Shown: one piece after another, positions 8,603-16,388 of the stretch | Numbering within the stretch: the first letter of the stretch is position 1 | Layout of the letters: every line of letters begins with the position of its first letter | Origin: Bacteroidia bacterium | GTDB lineage: Bacteria; Bacteroidota; Bacteroidia; UKL13-3 | DNA: 53,692 bases | Assembly: GCA_025454975.1 (NCBI GenBank) | Contig: JALONK010000018.1 | Location: 1 to 53,692, forward strand | Direction of reading: 5' to 3' | Notes under the pieces: generated by a model | What the model was told of the DNA's origin: nothing | The model's input: only the letters and a program-made list of their open reading frames with translations | The model's database searches: none | Position numbers and translations under genes: made by a program

Positions 8603-9274
8603 ATGCTTAAAAAGTGGTTTGTTTTAATCTTGTTGGTTTTTTCTATACCTGTTTTTGCCCAAACGGATAGTACTTCAACAAATGAAGAAGACGATGATGA
8701 CGAAGGCGTATTGGTTAAACACAATATGAACGAACAACATAAGTTTGGCTTAAAACTTGGCGTGGGGTTTTGTACTGTTACCGGAGAAGAAATGAGCAAT
8801 CCGCGACCATTGGTTGGAATAAGTGGATCGGTATATTATCGTTACAAATTAAATGAAAAACTTGCTATTCAACCTGAAGCCGGTATTGGACTAAGAGGTA
8901 GTAACTTTAATAATAATAATGGTGAATACAGCAAACTTCGGTTGTATTATTTTGATATGCCAATGCTAATGGTGTACGCAATAAACGAACCCAAAACAAC
9001 CCATATAATTGGTGGATTGCAATATGCGCGATTGTTAAATGCTTCCATTTATGTTGAGCCCAATTCGGTTGCAGAAGGCACCCCGCCGGCCTTAATTAAA
9101 AATGACTGGAGCCTTTTGGCTGGTGTTCAGTTTTATGGTGGAATAGTTGGTTTTCAATGCTTATTAAAATATGGATTGGTTAATATTAACAATGGCTTAA
9201 TTCCTAACTTAAATCCATCGTTTAAAAACAAGGATATTCATACATTTGCACTGGAATGCAGCCTTCTTTTTTAG
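8603..9274 (+). CDS. outer-membrane beta-barrel protein (PorT-like)
   Basis: This 223 aa protein has a clear signal peptide (MLKKWFVLILLVFSIPVFAQ, 20 residues). A strongly acidic linker (residues 28-34, EEDDDDE) follows. Alternating hydrophobic/polar strands ending in FALECSLLF are consistent with an eight-stranded barrel of the outer-membrane beta-barrel/PorT type. No catalytic motif is visible. Such barrels are frequent in Bacteroidota and their individual roles are mostly unknown. It stands between aat and pyrF with short gaps. Confidence 0.7.
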   Translation: MLKKWFVLILLVFSIPVFAQTDSTSTNEEDDDDEGVLVKHNMNEQHKFGLKLGVGFCTVTGEEMSNPRPLVGISGSVYYRYKLNEKLAIQPEAGIGLRGSNFNNNNGEYSKLRLYYFDMPMLMVYAINEPKTTHIIGGLQYARLLNASIYVEPNSVAEGTPPALIKNDWSLLAGVQFYGGIVGFQCLLKYGLVNINNGLIPNLNPSFKNKDIHTFALECSLLF

Positions 9275-9305
9275 GTTACAAATTTTTACGTAATAATATA
9301 CATCA

Positions 9306-10124
9306 GTGAACAAATCAGAACTTATCCATCAAATTAAATCCATCGGAAGTTTTTTATGCGTTGGTTTAGACAGCGATATCAATAAAATACCAAAACATTT
9401 ATTACAAGAAGAAAATCCGATATTGGCATTTAACAAGCAAATTATTGATGCTACAAAAAACTATTGTGTAGCCTATAAAATTAATACTGCTTTTTATGAA
9501 GCGATGGGTTATAGTGGATGGAAAACAATGGAAGAAACCCTTGCCTATATACCAAAAAATAAATTAACCATTGCAGATGCAAAAAGGGGTGACATCGGAA
9601 ACACCAGTAATATGTATGCAAAGGCTTTCTTTGAAACCATTCCATTTGATGCCATTACTTTGGCTCCATATATGGGTAAAGATTCATTATCGCCATTCTT
9701 TGAATATCAAAACAAATGGGGAATTATTCTCGCCCTTACTTCAAACCCGGGAAGTGCCGATTTTGAGCAACAAACAGTAAATCATCAAAAGCTATTTGAA
9801 CATGTTATAGAAACCTTTTCACAAGTTGGCACATCAGAAAACACGATGTTTGTTGTTGGCGCTACAAAACCGGAAGAGCTTGGAAAGATTAGAAAAATGG
9901 TGCCTGATTACTTTTTCCTTGTACCCGGTGTTGGTGCTCAAGGAGGAAGTTTGTCTGACGTATGTAACTATGGACTAAACAATGAAATTGGCTTGCTTAT
10001 AAATGCATCAAGAAGTATTATTTATGCTTCCTCGTCTGATGATTTTGCAGAAAAAGCAGCAATTGAATCCGCGGCAATGGCGAATGAAATGAAAGAAATA
10101 TTGAAAGTAAAGGGTATTATTTAA
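9306..10124 (+). CDS. pyrF: orotidine 5'-phosphate decarboxylase
   Basis: PyrF catalyses the last step of UMP synthesis. The 272 aa length and sequence match the longer class found in Bacteroidota and Mycobacteria. LCVGLDSD (residues 17-24) is the first substrate loop, DAKRGDIGNTS (Asp91, Lys93, Asp96) is the catalytic array, and VPGVGAQGG is the phosphate-binding loop. The start is GTG. It is followed after 14 bases by the arginyl-transferase-like gene. Confidence 0.94.
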   Translation: MNKSELIHQIKSIGSFLCVGLDSDINKIPKHLLQEENPILAFNKQIIDATKNYCVAYKINTAFYEAMGYSGWKTMEETLAYIPKNKLTIADAKRGDIGNTSNMYAKAFFETIPFDAITLAPYMGKDSLSPFFEYQNKWGIILALTSNPGSADFEQQTVNHQKLFEHVIETFSQVGTSENTMFVVGATKPEELGKIRKMVPDYFFLVPGVGAQGGSLSDVCNYGLNNEIGLLINASRSIIYASSSDDFAEKAAIESAAMANEMKEILKVKGII

Positions 10125-10138
10125 TCAAACTCTTTAGT

Positions 10139-10909
10139 ATGTTTATTGACGAGACAACACTTCAAAACTTAGCGCCAATTAACACCGAAAAATTAGACCG
10201 GTTGTTAGAGAATGGCTATTACAGAACTCGTCAGTTTATGTTTACCACAGATGCAATATTTTATGAAACTGATTATTACCCTGTGTTTTGGCTTAGAACC
10301 CGAGTGTCGGATGTTGTACTTAATAGAACTGCAAAAAAAATAAATAAACTAAATTCACGATTTAGTTATGCCGTAAAACCCGGTAATGTTACATCAGAAC
10401 AAGAAGACCTTTTTAAATTATATAAAACACACATTGCTTTTGAGCACTCAAATAGCGTTTATGAAAACTTATACGGCGAGCACGAAAAAAGTATATTTGA
10501 AACAAGTGTAATTGAAGTTAGAGATGAGGGAAAACTAATTGCTTGCGGTTTCTTCGATAATGGGAAAGAAAGCATTATGGGCCTCATTAATTTTTATCAC
10601 CCGGATTATAAAAAATTTAGTCCGGGTAAAAACTTGATGTTACAAAAATTAAACCTTGCCACACAGTGGGGGAAAAAATATTATTACACCGGTTATATTG
10701 CTCTAGGCTTAAATCATTTCGATTACAAAACATTTCCCGATGATATGGCTGTGGATGTTTTTATGTGGGACACACAAACATGGGAACTCTTTGGCGATAA
10801 GGGTAAACAAATGCTTGAAAAAAAATATCTTGAGCAAATGGAAGAATATTTAAAAGCCTATAATACTGAGGTTAATAATCAGCAGAAATTAAATGAATCA
10901 GAAAATTAA
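10139..10909 (+). CDS. arginyl-tRNA--protein transferase (Ate1/Bpt)-like protein
   Basis: This 256 aa protein resembles the Ate1/Bpt aminoacyl-tRNA-protein transferases. The N-terminal part reads GYYRTRQFMF...PVFWLRTRVSDVVLNRTAKKINK, which follows the family pattern of a G-R-S/T segment, then a P-x-R-V block, then basic residues. The usual Cys residues of that region are absent. The second half has a GNAT-like fold with GLINFYHPDYKKFSPGKNLM and YYYTGYI, matching the conserved P-x-Y...G...Y-x-G-Y region. It may transfer an amino acid to protein N-termini, or it may be a repurposed relative. The stop overlaps the carbonic anhydrase gene by 17 bases. Confidence 0.6.
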   Translation: MFIDETTLQNLAPINTEKLDRLLENGYYRTRQFMFTTDAIFYETDYYPVFWLRTRVSDVVLNRTAKKINKLNSRFSYAVKPGNVTSEQEDLFKLYKTHIAFEHSNSVYENLYGEHEKSIFETSVIEVRDEGKLIACGFFDNGKESIMGLINFYHPDYKKFSPGKNLMLQKLNLATQWGKKYYYTGYIALGLNHFDYKTFPDDMAVDVFMWDTQTWELFGDKGKQMLEKKYLEQMEEYLKAYNTEVNNQQKLNESEN

Positions 10910-11429
10910 TGTAATTAAAAATCCTACACTTGGCTCAAACGTTTGGATTGCCGATACGGCAAGGGTTATAGGGAATGTTAGTTTAGGAAATAGTTGTTCG
11001 GTTTGGTTTGGTGCAGTAATTCGAGGGGATGGAGATAGCATTACCATTGATGAACAAACAAATATTCAAGAGAATGCAATAGTGCATGTTGACCCTGGGT
11101 TTCCTGTAAAAATTGGGCGACAATGCATTATTGGACATGGAGCAATAGTGCATGGAGCCACCCTTGGAAATCATGTTTTGGTTGGAATGAGAGCAACAAT
11201 TTTAAATGGGGCACAGATTGGAAATTACTGCATTATCGGGGCACACGCGTTGGTTACAGAAAAAATGATAATTCCCGACTATAGTGTTGTGATGGGTACT
11301 CCTGCCAAAATAATTAAGCAGTTAACCCCTGAACAAATAATAAAAGTTGAAAAAAACGCAACTGCGTATGTTGAACTATCTCAAATATATTTGTTACAGC
11401 GCAAGGATTTAACCAACGATGCTTTCTAA
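10893..11429 (+). CDS. gamma-class carbonic anhydrase family protein
   Basis: This 178 aa left-handed beta-helix protein is built of hexapeptide repeats (IGNVSLGNSC, IGRQCIIGHGAIVHGATLG, IGNYCIIGAHALV). The metal-binding histidines of the CamH/YrdA subgroup are present: His65 (VHVD) and His82/His87 (GHGAIVHG). The five-residue spacing of the last pair is as expected. The acidic loop of Cam is missing, as is normal for CamH. Carbonic anhydrase activity has been shown only for some members. Its start lies inside the end of the upstream gene. Confidence 0.88.
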   Translation: MNQKINVIKNPTLGSNVWIADTARVIGNVSLGNSCSVWFGAVIRGDGDSITIDEQTNIQENAIVHVDPGFPVKIGRQCIIGHGAIVHGATLGNHVLVGMRATILNGAQIGNYCIIGAHALVTEKMIIPDYSVVMGTPAKIIKQLTPEQIIKVEKNATAYVELSQIYLLQRKDLTNDAF

Positions 11430-11493
11430 TCAAGCAGGTAATAGCTTAATAACTTGCAATAATGAGGATGATAGCCTAACTTCGTAATTGATT

Positions 11494-11721
11494 ATGACAA
11501 CAAACTGGTATAATATTAAATATGATGTAGAAAGACATGCATTCGGAGTTTGCACCTATCTTGGTGAAAAGTTTGGAATTGCTTCTTCAAGAATACGGTT
11601 GTATTTTATTTATACTTCATGCCTAACCTTAGGCTCTCCATTAATTATATATTTGGTGATGGCCTTTTGGCTAAACTTAAAAAAGTACATCCGCCAACGC
11701 TATACCATTTGGGATTTATAA
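11494..11721 (+). CDS. PspC-domain membrane protein
   Basis: This 75 aa protein has a single PspC domain. It starts with a short soluble part (FGVCTYLGEKFGIASSRIRLYFIY), followed by a hydrophobic helix pair ending VMAFWLNLKKYI. The family name comes from phage-shock protein C, which senses envelope stress; stand-alone PspC proteins are common in Bacteroidota. I chose the ATG at 11494 rather than the TTG two codons earlier. The two-component kinase gene begins 10 bases after its stop, so it may report to or be co-expressed with that system. Confidence 0.8.
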   Translation: MTTNWYNIKYDVERHAFGVCTYLGEKFGIASSRIRLYFIYTSCLTLGSPLIIYLVMAFWLNLKKYIRQRYTIWDL

Positions 11722-11731
11722 TCACTAAATA

Positions 11732-12844
11732 TTGAAAAAACTTGCTGTAATTTTTACTGTATTATCTGTTTACATCGTAGCTGCTTTTGCTTGGTGGACT
11801 TATGCTCATATTCGCAATAGCAAGCAATTACAACAAGCAGAAATAGAAAACCTAGAATTAATGCCTTATCGTGCAACACTTCAAGTTCGTGAAGCTGTTG
11901 ATCAGGAAATGTTTGCAGACACCAACGCATTAAAAAAGTTCTTTGAGTTTAACTATCCTCAACTTGATCTATATTTCATGCCCGATGAAGGAGATCCACT
12001 GTTTAATTACATGATTGTTCCTTCGAAAAACACTTTTGACGAAATTAATCAGCGCTATAAAAGAAAAGTATGGATGTATAGCCTAGAAGGCATAGTGATG
12101 GTGCTTTTACTTTTTTGGGGGATTATCTGGGTGTACCATACTTTACAAACCCGACTTAAATTAAAAAGGCAGCAAAGTAATTTTCTGTTAAGCATCACAC
12201 ATGAATTAAAAACGCCGCTTGCATCTATAAAATTATACCTTGAAACCCTAATTAAAAGGGATTCGTTGGACCCTCAGCAAAAACAATTAATGTTAAAAAA
12301 CAGCTTGAGTGATGTTACAAGGTTGCGCGATTTGGTTGACAACCTATTAACCGCAGCCCAACTTGACGCACACAAATTTAATGTAACACTTGAAGATGTT
12401 AATATTAGCGAATTGCTTCATCAAACTATTGACAAATACTGTATGCCAAGAAATTTGTCGTCGCGGCTTGAAACTGTTATTGCTAAAGATGTAAAAACAA
12501 AAGCAGATTCTTTGGCAATGGAAATGGTATTTACGAATTTAATTAGCAATGCGTTTAAATATAGTCCGGGTGATAAGAAGGTAAAAGTAACGTTAAGTAC
12601 GCTTGAAAAGCATGTGAATATTGAGTTTGTTGATGAAGGCGCCGGGATCAGCAAGGCAGACAAAGAACAACTTTTCGATTTGTTTTTTAGGGCAGGCGAC
12701 GAAAATACTCGTAAAACTAAAGGGACCGGATTAGGTCTGTATATTGTAAAAAATTTGTTAAACCTTCATCATGCCGAAATAATTGTAAACGATAATAGTC
12801 CTTCAGGGGTTATATTCAAAATAAGTTTACCATATCATGCATAG
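11732..12844 (+). CDS. membrane sensor histidine kinase
   Basis: This 370 aa HisKA/HATPase_c kinase starts at TTG. One transmembrane helix (about residues 4-22) and a second (about 118-136) flank a small periplasmic sensor of about 90 residues with no recognisable domain. Cytoplasmic motifs are the H-box SITHELKTPL with phospho-acceptor His157, the N-box NLISNAFKYS, the G1 box DEGAGIS and the G2 box GTGLGLYIV. There is no HAMP domain of usual length. It overlaps the response regulator gene by 8 bases, marking them as cognate partners. The signal is unknown. Confidence 0.93.
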   Translation: MKKLAVIFTVLSVYIVAAFAWWTYAHIRNSKQLQQAEIENLELMPYRATLQVREAVDQEMFADTNALKKFFEFNYPQLDLYFMPDEGDPLFNYMIVPSKNTFDEINQRYKRKVWMYSLEGIVMVLLLFWGIIWVYHTLQTRLKLKRQQSNFLLSITHELKTPLASIKLYLETLIKRDSLDPQQKQLMLKNSLSDVTRLRDLVDNLLTAAQLDAHKFNVTLEDVNISELLHQTIDKYCMPRNLSSRLETVIAKDVKTKADSLAMEMVFTNLISNAFKYSPGDKKVKVTLSTLEKHVNIEFVDEGAGISKADKEQLFDLFFRAGDENTRKTKGTGLGLYIVKNLLNLHHAEIIVNDNSPSGVIFKISLPYHA

Positions 12845-13532
12845 AATACTACTCGTTGAGGACGAAGAGCACTTGCAACATGCAATCAAACTAAACCTCG
12901 AAATGGAAAATTATGCCGTTAACGCTGTTGGCGATGGCAACTCTGCTATTAAAACATTCAGAGAGGAAAAGTTTGATTTAGTGATTCTTGACATCATGCT
13001 TCCGGAAACAGACGGATTAATGGTGTGTGAGAATATCAGACTTCATGACGCTAATGTTCCCGTATTGTTTTTATCTGCTAAAAACACACCCGCCGACCGC
13101 ATCACCGGTTTAAAAAAGGGTGGTGATGACTATATGACTAAACCCTTTGACTTGGAAGAGTTGTTGCTACGCGTGAAGAAGTTGATTGAGAAAAGTCAAA
13201 AGATACAATTACAGTCGGAAGGGAAAACATCTACCATATATAAGTTTGGCGAAAACTGGATAAACTTTGAAAGCTATGAGGCACATGGTATAAACGGCAA
13301 GCTCGACTTAACAAAAAAAGAAATATTGTTGATGAAGCTGTTGATTGAGAACAAAAACCAAGTTGTAAGTCGCGAACATATATTAAAAGTTGTATGGGAT
13401 TATACCGTAATACCTAACACCAGAACTATTGATAATTTTATCTTAGCATTAAGAAAATACTTCGAAGTTGACCCTAAAGAGCCAAGATTCATACAAAGTG
13501 TTAGAGGTGTTGGGTATAAATTTGTAGAATAA
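12837..13532 (+). CDS. OmpR-family response regulator
   Basis: This 231 aa protein has a receiver domain (residues 1-118) and an OmpR/PhoB winged-helix DNA-binding domain (about 135-231). The acidic pocket is in LLVEDEE, the phospho-acceptor is Asp52 (VILDIMLP), and the conserved Lys102 is in TKPFD. The effector domain shows LTKKEILLMKLLI, REHILKVVW and VRGVGYKF. It overlaps the upstream kinase gene by 8 bases. No following gene belongs to the operon; the next genes encode ribosomal proteins from their own promoter. Confidence 0.95.
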   Translation: MHRILLVEDEEHLQHAIKLNLEMENYAVNAVGDGNSAIKTFREEKFDLVILDIMLPETDGLMVCENIRLHDANVPVLFLSAKNTPADRITGLKKGGDDYMTKPFDLEELLLRVKKLIEKSQKIQLQSEGKTSTIYKFGENWINFESYEAHGINGKLDLTKKEILLMKLLIENKNQVVSREHILKVVWDYTVIPNTRTIDNFILALRKYFEVDPKEPRFIQSVRGVGYKFVE

Positions 13533-13708
13533 ACAATACTTACAATTGTAATAACATATAAAATATTCGAGAGGCGCTAGTTGATTTTACCTCAATTGTA
13601 GATTCAATTTGCGCCTTTCACTTTTGTAAAAAAGGCAATAAAATACCAGTAGCAAGTTTTTTTTGCATGTTTTTTTCACATTTTGTTGTGAATTAAAAAA
13701 CGATGCCT

Positions 13709-13716
13709 TACTTTTG
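13709..13716 (+). promoter_or_regulatory. -7 element of the rplM operon promoter
   Basis: TACTTTTG fits TAnnTTTG. A TTG at 13686-13688, 20 bases upstream, is a plausible -33 element. The GTG start of rplM is 35 bases downstream. Confidence 0.6.
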
Positions 13717-13751
13717 CCACCCCTAAATCAGGATATAAAATAATTTTAATT

Positions 13752-14195
13752 GTGGATACATTAAGTTATAAAACTAAATCGGCCAACAAGGCAAGCGTAA
13801 CCAAAGAGTGGTTCGTTTTTGATGCTGAAGGCCAAACCGTAGGTCGTTTTGCTAGTAAATTAGCTAACATTTTAAGAGGAAAACATAAAACGACTTTTAC
13901 GCCTCATGTAGACTGTGGTGACAATGTTATCATTATCAATGCTGATAAGGTTCGTTTCACAGGAAATAAAATGAACGATAAAGAATATGTGTTCTATTCG
14001 GGTCATCCCGGAGGGCAGCGTTTTGAATCGGCTAAAAACATGCTTGAGAAGCGCCCTACTTATGTTGTGGAACATGCCATTGAAGGTATGCTTCCTAATA
14101 ATAAATTAGGTCGTGCTATTTTTAAAAATCTGTTTGTTTATGCCGGTAGCGAGCATCCACATTCAGCTCAACAACCAAAAGAAATTAAATTCTAA
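13752..14195 (+). CDS. rplM: 50S ribosomal protein L13
   Basis: The 147 aa protein carries the L13 landmarks EWFVFDAEGQTVGRFASKLANILRGKHK and FTPHVDCGDNVIIINADKVRFTGNK, with GMLPNNKLGRAIFKNL near the end. It is a component of the large ribosomal subunit. The start is GTG at 13752. It is first in the rplM-rpsI-rpsB-tsf cluster, an order common in Bacteroidota, and rpsI starts 3 bases after its stop. Confidence 0.98.
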   Translation: MDTLSYKTKSANKASVTKEWFVFDAEGQTVGRFASKLANILRGKHKTTFTPHVDCGDNVIIINADKVRFTGNKMNDKEYVFYSGHPGGQRFESAKNMLEKRPTYVVEHAIEGMLPNNKLGRAIFKNLFVYAGSEHPHSAQQPKEIKF

Positions 14196-14198
14196 ACA

Positions 14199-14585
14199 AT
14201 GGAAGTAATAAACGCATTAGGAAGAAGAAAAACTTCTGTGGCCAGGGTATATTTAACTCCGGGTACCGGAAAATTTGAAGTCAACGGAGTTGATTCAAAA
14301 GTTTATTTCCCAACTATCGTATTACAAAATAGCATTGCGCTGCCTTTACAAGTAACCAATACTTTAGGTCAGTTTGATGTAACTTGTAATGTAGCAGGCG
14401 GTGGGGTATCGGGTCAGGCAGATGCAGTAAAACTTGGTGTTGCTCGTGCCTTGATTTCACACAATGCAGAATTAAAGCCTGCACTAAAAGCAGAAGGCTT
14501 AACGACTCGCGACCCTAGAATGGTTGAACGTAAAAAACCGGGTCAAAAGAAAGCCCGTAAGCGTTTCCAATTCGTTAAACGTTAA
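14199..14585 (+). CDS. rpsI: 30S ribosomal protein S9
   Basis: The 128 aa product begins with NALGRRKTSVARVYL and ends in the basic tail RKKPGQKKARKRFQFVKR. The C-terminal KR reaches the P-site tRNA in the small subunit. It directly follows rplM (3 bases) and is 24 bases before rpsB. Confidence 0.98.
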   Translation: MEVINALGRRKTSVARVYLTPGTGKFEVNGVDSKVYFPTIVLQNSIALPLQVTNTLGQFDVTCNVAGGGVSGQADAVKLGVARALISHNAELKPALKAEGLTTRDPRMVERKKPGQKKARKRFQFVKR

Positions 14586-14609
14586 TCAAATTTTTCATTA
14601 TCAAATAAT

Positions 14610-15353
14610 ATGTCACAAATCACACAACAAGAGTTGTTGGAAGCGGGTGTACACTTTGGCCACCTTACCCGCAAATGGAATCCTAAGATGGCTCCGTATA
14701 TTTTTATGGAGAAAAATGGAATCCACCTCATCGACCTTAACAAAACAGCAGTTAAGTTAGAAGAGGCCGCTCAAGCCATCAAAAACATTGTAAAATCAGG
14801 CCGTAAAGTTTTGTTTGTTGCTACTAAAAAACAAGCAAAAGAAATGATTGAAATGGAAGCAAAACGCGTGAACATGCCTTTTGTTACCGAGCGCTGGTTA
14901 GGAGGTATGTTAACTAACTTTACTACCGTGCGTAAGTCAATCAGAAAACTGCAAACGTTGGACAAAATGGCTACTGACGGTACCTACTCAAACATGGCTA
15001 AAAAAGAGCGTTTAATGGTTGAGCGTGAGAAAGAAAAGTTACGCAGGGTATTAGGAGGTATTACTGAATTAAATCGTTTGCCGGCTGCGCTATTCATAGT
15101 AGATATTAAGCGTGAGCATATTGCAGTAGCCGAAGCTCATAAGTTAAATATCCCAACATTTGCTATGGTAGATACTAATTCTGACCCAACAGTGGTTGAT
15201 CATCCAATACCTGCAAATGATGATGCTGCAAAATCAATCGCATTAATAGCAAGAGTAATAACAGATGCAATAGCTGAAGGATTAGCAGAGCGTAAAAAAG
15301 AAAAAGATTCAGAAACCGATAAAGAAAAGGTAGAAGAAACTACAGAAGCATAA
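14610..15353 (+). CDS. rpsB: 30S ribosomal protein S2
   Basis: The 247 aa S2 protein has [24 protein letters not shown] at the N-terminus, then [19 protein letters not shown] and [12 protein letters not shown]. The C-terminus is a charged Glu/Lys-rich tail. It is followed by a strong hairpin terminator at 15360-15385, before tsf. Confidence 0.98.
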   Translation: MSQITQQELLEAGVHFGHLTRKWNPKMAPYIFMEKNGIHLIDLNKTAVKLEEAAQAIKNIVKSGRKVLFVATKKQAKEMIEMEAKRVNMPFVTERWLGGMLTNFTTVRKSIRKLQTLDKMATDGTYSNMAKKERLMVEREKEKLRRVLGGITELNRLPAALFIVDIKREHIAVAEAHKLNIPTFAMVDTNSDPTVVDHPIPANDDAAKSIALIARVITDAIAEGLAERKKEKDSETDKEKVEETTEA

Positions 15354-15359
15354 CTTTTT

Positions 15360-15385
15360 AAAATCGGCCCACAAGGCCGATTTTT
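15360..15385 (+). terminator. rho-independent terminator after rpsB
   Basis: A perfect 10-bp stem AAAATCGGCC / GGCCGATTTT with a 5-base loop (CACAA) ends in a run of T. It begins 7 bases after the rpsB stop and may attenuate read-through into tsf. Confidence 0.9.
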
Positions 15386-15442
15386 GTTCATGCCTGTTTT
15401 AAGTTTATTATTTATTAATCATTTTATAAAATTATCATTACA

Positions 15443-16273
15443 ATGAGTACAATTAGTGCTGCTGACGTAAACAAATTGCGCCAAATGACCGGAGCCGGTA
15501 TGATGGATTGCAAAAAAGCTTTAACCGAAACAAATGGCGACTTCGATGCTGCAGTTGATTTCTTGCGTAAAAAAGGCGCTAAGGTTAGCGCTGCCCGTGC
15601 CGACAGAGATGCAAAAGAGGGTGCTATTATTGCAAAAACTTCTTCTGATAGAAAAACCGGAGTAATCATTCAACTTAGCTGTGAAACCGACTTTGTTGCT
15701 AAAAACGAAGACTTCGTAAAATTCGCTAACAGTATTGCAGAATTAGCCTTAGCAAATAAACCTGCTTCATTAGATGCTCTTAAAGCACTTGATTTAGATG
15801 GTTTATCACTTAGTGATAGATTAATTGAACAAGTAGGTAAAATCGGCGAGAAAATTGACGTAGTAAAATATGAACTTGTTGAAGCAAATAATGTTGTTGG
15901 ATATATTCACGGAGCAAATCGCTTAGCCGTACTTGTTGCTTTAAACAATAACCCTTCAGATGCTAATTTTACAGCCGGAAAAGATGCCGCTATGCAAGTT
16001 GCTGCATTAAACCCAATTGCTGTTGACAAGGATGATGTGGATAGCACCACTATCGAACGTGAACTTGAAATTGCAAAAGAACAAATTCGTGCAGAAGGAA
16101 AACCGGAAAATATGGTTGAAAAAATCGCACAAGGTAAACTTAGCAAATTCTATAAAGAATCAACATTGTTAAACCAAGAGTTTGTTAAAGATGGTTCTTT
16201 AACCGTTGCTCAAATGCTTGACAAAGCAGAAGCAGGATTAAAAGTGCTATCTTTTAAACGCATATCTTTATAA
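15443..16273 (+). CDS. tsf: elongation factor Ts
   Basis: The 276 aa protein is the nucleotide exchange factor for EF-Tu. The N-terminal UBA-like domain reads VNKLRQMTGAGMMDCKKALTET, followed by the core with QLSCETDFVAKNEDF and KIGEKI. A C-terminal helical stretch follows. The length is normal. It sits between two hairpin terminators, so it is expressed either by partial read-through from rpsB or from its own start in the 57-base gap. Confidence 0.98.
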   Translation: MSTISAADVNKLRQMTGAGMMDCKKALTETNGDFDAAVDFLRKKGAKVSAARADRDAKEGAIIAKTSSDRKTGVIIQLSCETDFVAKNEDFVKFANSIAELALANKPASLDALKALDLDGLSLSDRLIEQVGKIGEKIDVVKYELVEANNVVGYIHGANRLAVLVALNNNPSDANFTAGKDAAMQVAALNPIAVDKDDVDSTTIERELEIAKEQIRAEGKPENMVEKIAQGKLSKFYKESTLLNQEFVKDGSLTVAQMLDKAEAGLKVLSFKRISL

Positions 16274-16292
16274 AACATTAACTTATTATCTT

Positions 16293-16324
16293 AAAAAGTT
16301 GCCCCAACATGGCAACTTTTTTTT
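16293..16324 (+). terminator. rho-independent terminator after tsf
   Basis: A perfect 11-bp stem AAAAAGTTGCC / GGCAACTTTTT with a 7-base loop and a T run of eight. It ends the ribosomal protein/tsf cluster. Confidence 0.92.
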
Positions 16325-16338
16325 GCAATAATTTTACT

Positions 16339-16354
16339 TTTAGGCAAGCCTAAA
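16339..16354. promoter_or_regulatory. DtxR/IdeR-like palindrome upstream of the TonB receptor
   Basis: TTTAGGCAAGCCTAAA is a perfect inverted repeat (7-base arms, 2-base centre). It resembles the operators of DtxR-family iron or manganese repressors (TTAGG...CCTAA). It ends 5 bases before the -7 element TATATTTG (16360-16367). A further half-site GCCTAAAT follows at 16371-16378. A metal-dependent repressor bound here would block the promoter. The regulator itself is not in the window. Confidence 0.55.
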
Positions 16355-16359
16355 TTAAT

Positions 16360-16367
16360 TATATTTG
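16360..16367 (+). promoter_or_regulatory. -7 element of the TonB receptor promoter
   Basis: TATATTTG fits TAnnTTTG, 21 bases before the ATG at 16389, between the DtxR-like palindrome and a downstream half-site. Confidence 0.6.
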
Positions 16368-16388
16368 TACGCCTAAATTTATTTTTAT

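Noticed and set aside
13571-13620. GGCGC...GCGCC pair as a terminator after the response regulator
   Set aside because: The arms are only about 6 bases, with a loop above 30 bases; no stable hairpin or T-run is convincing.
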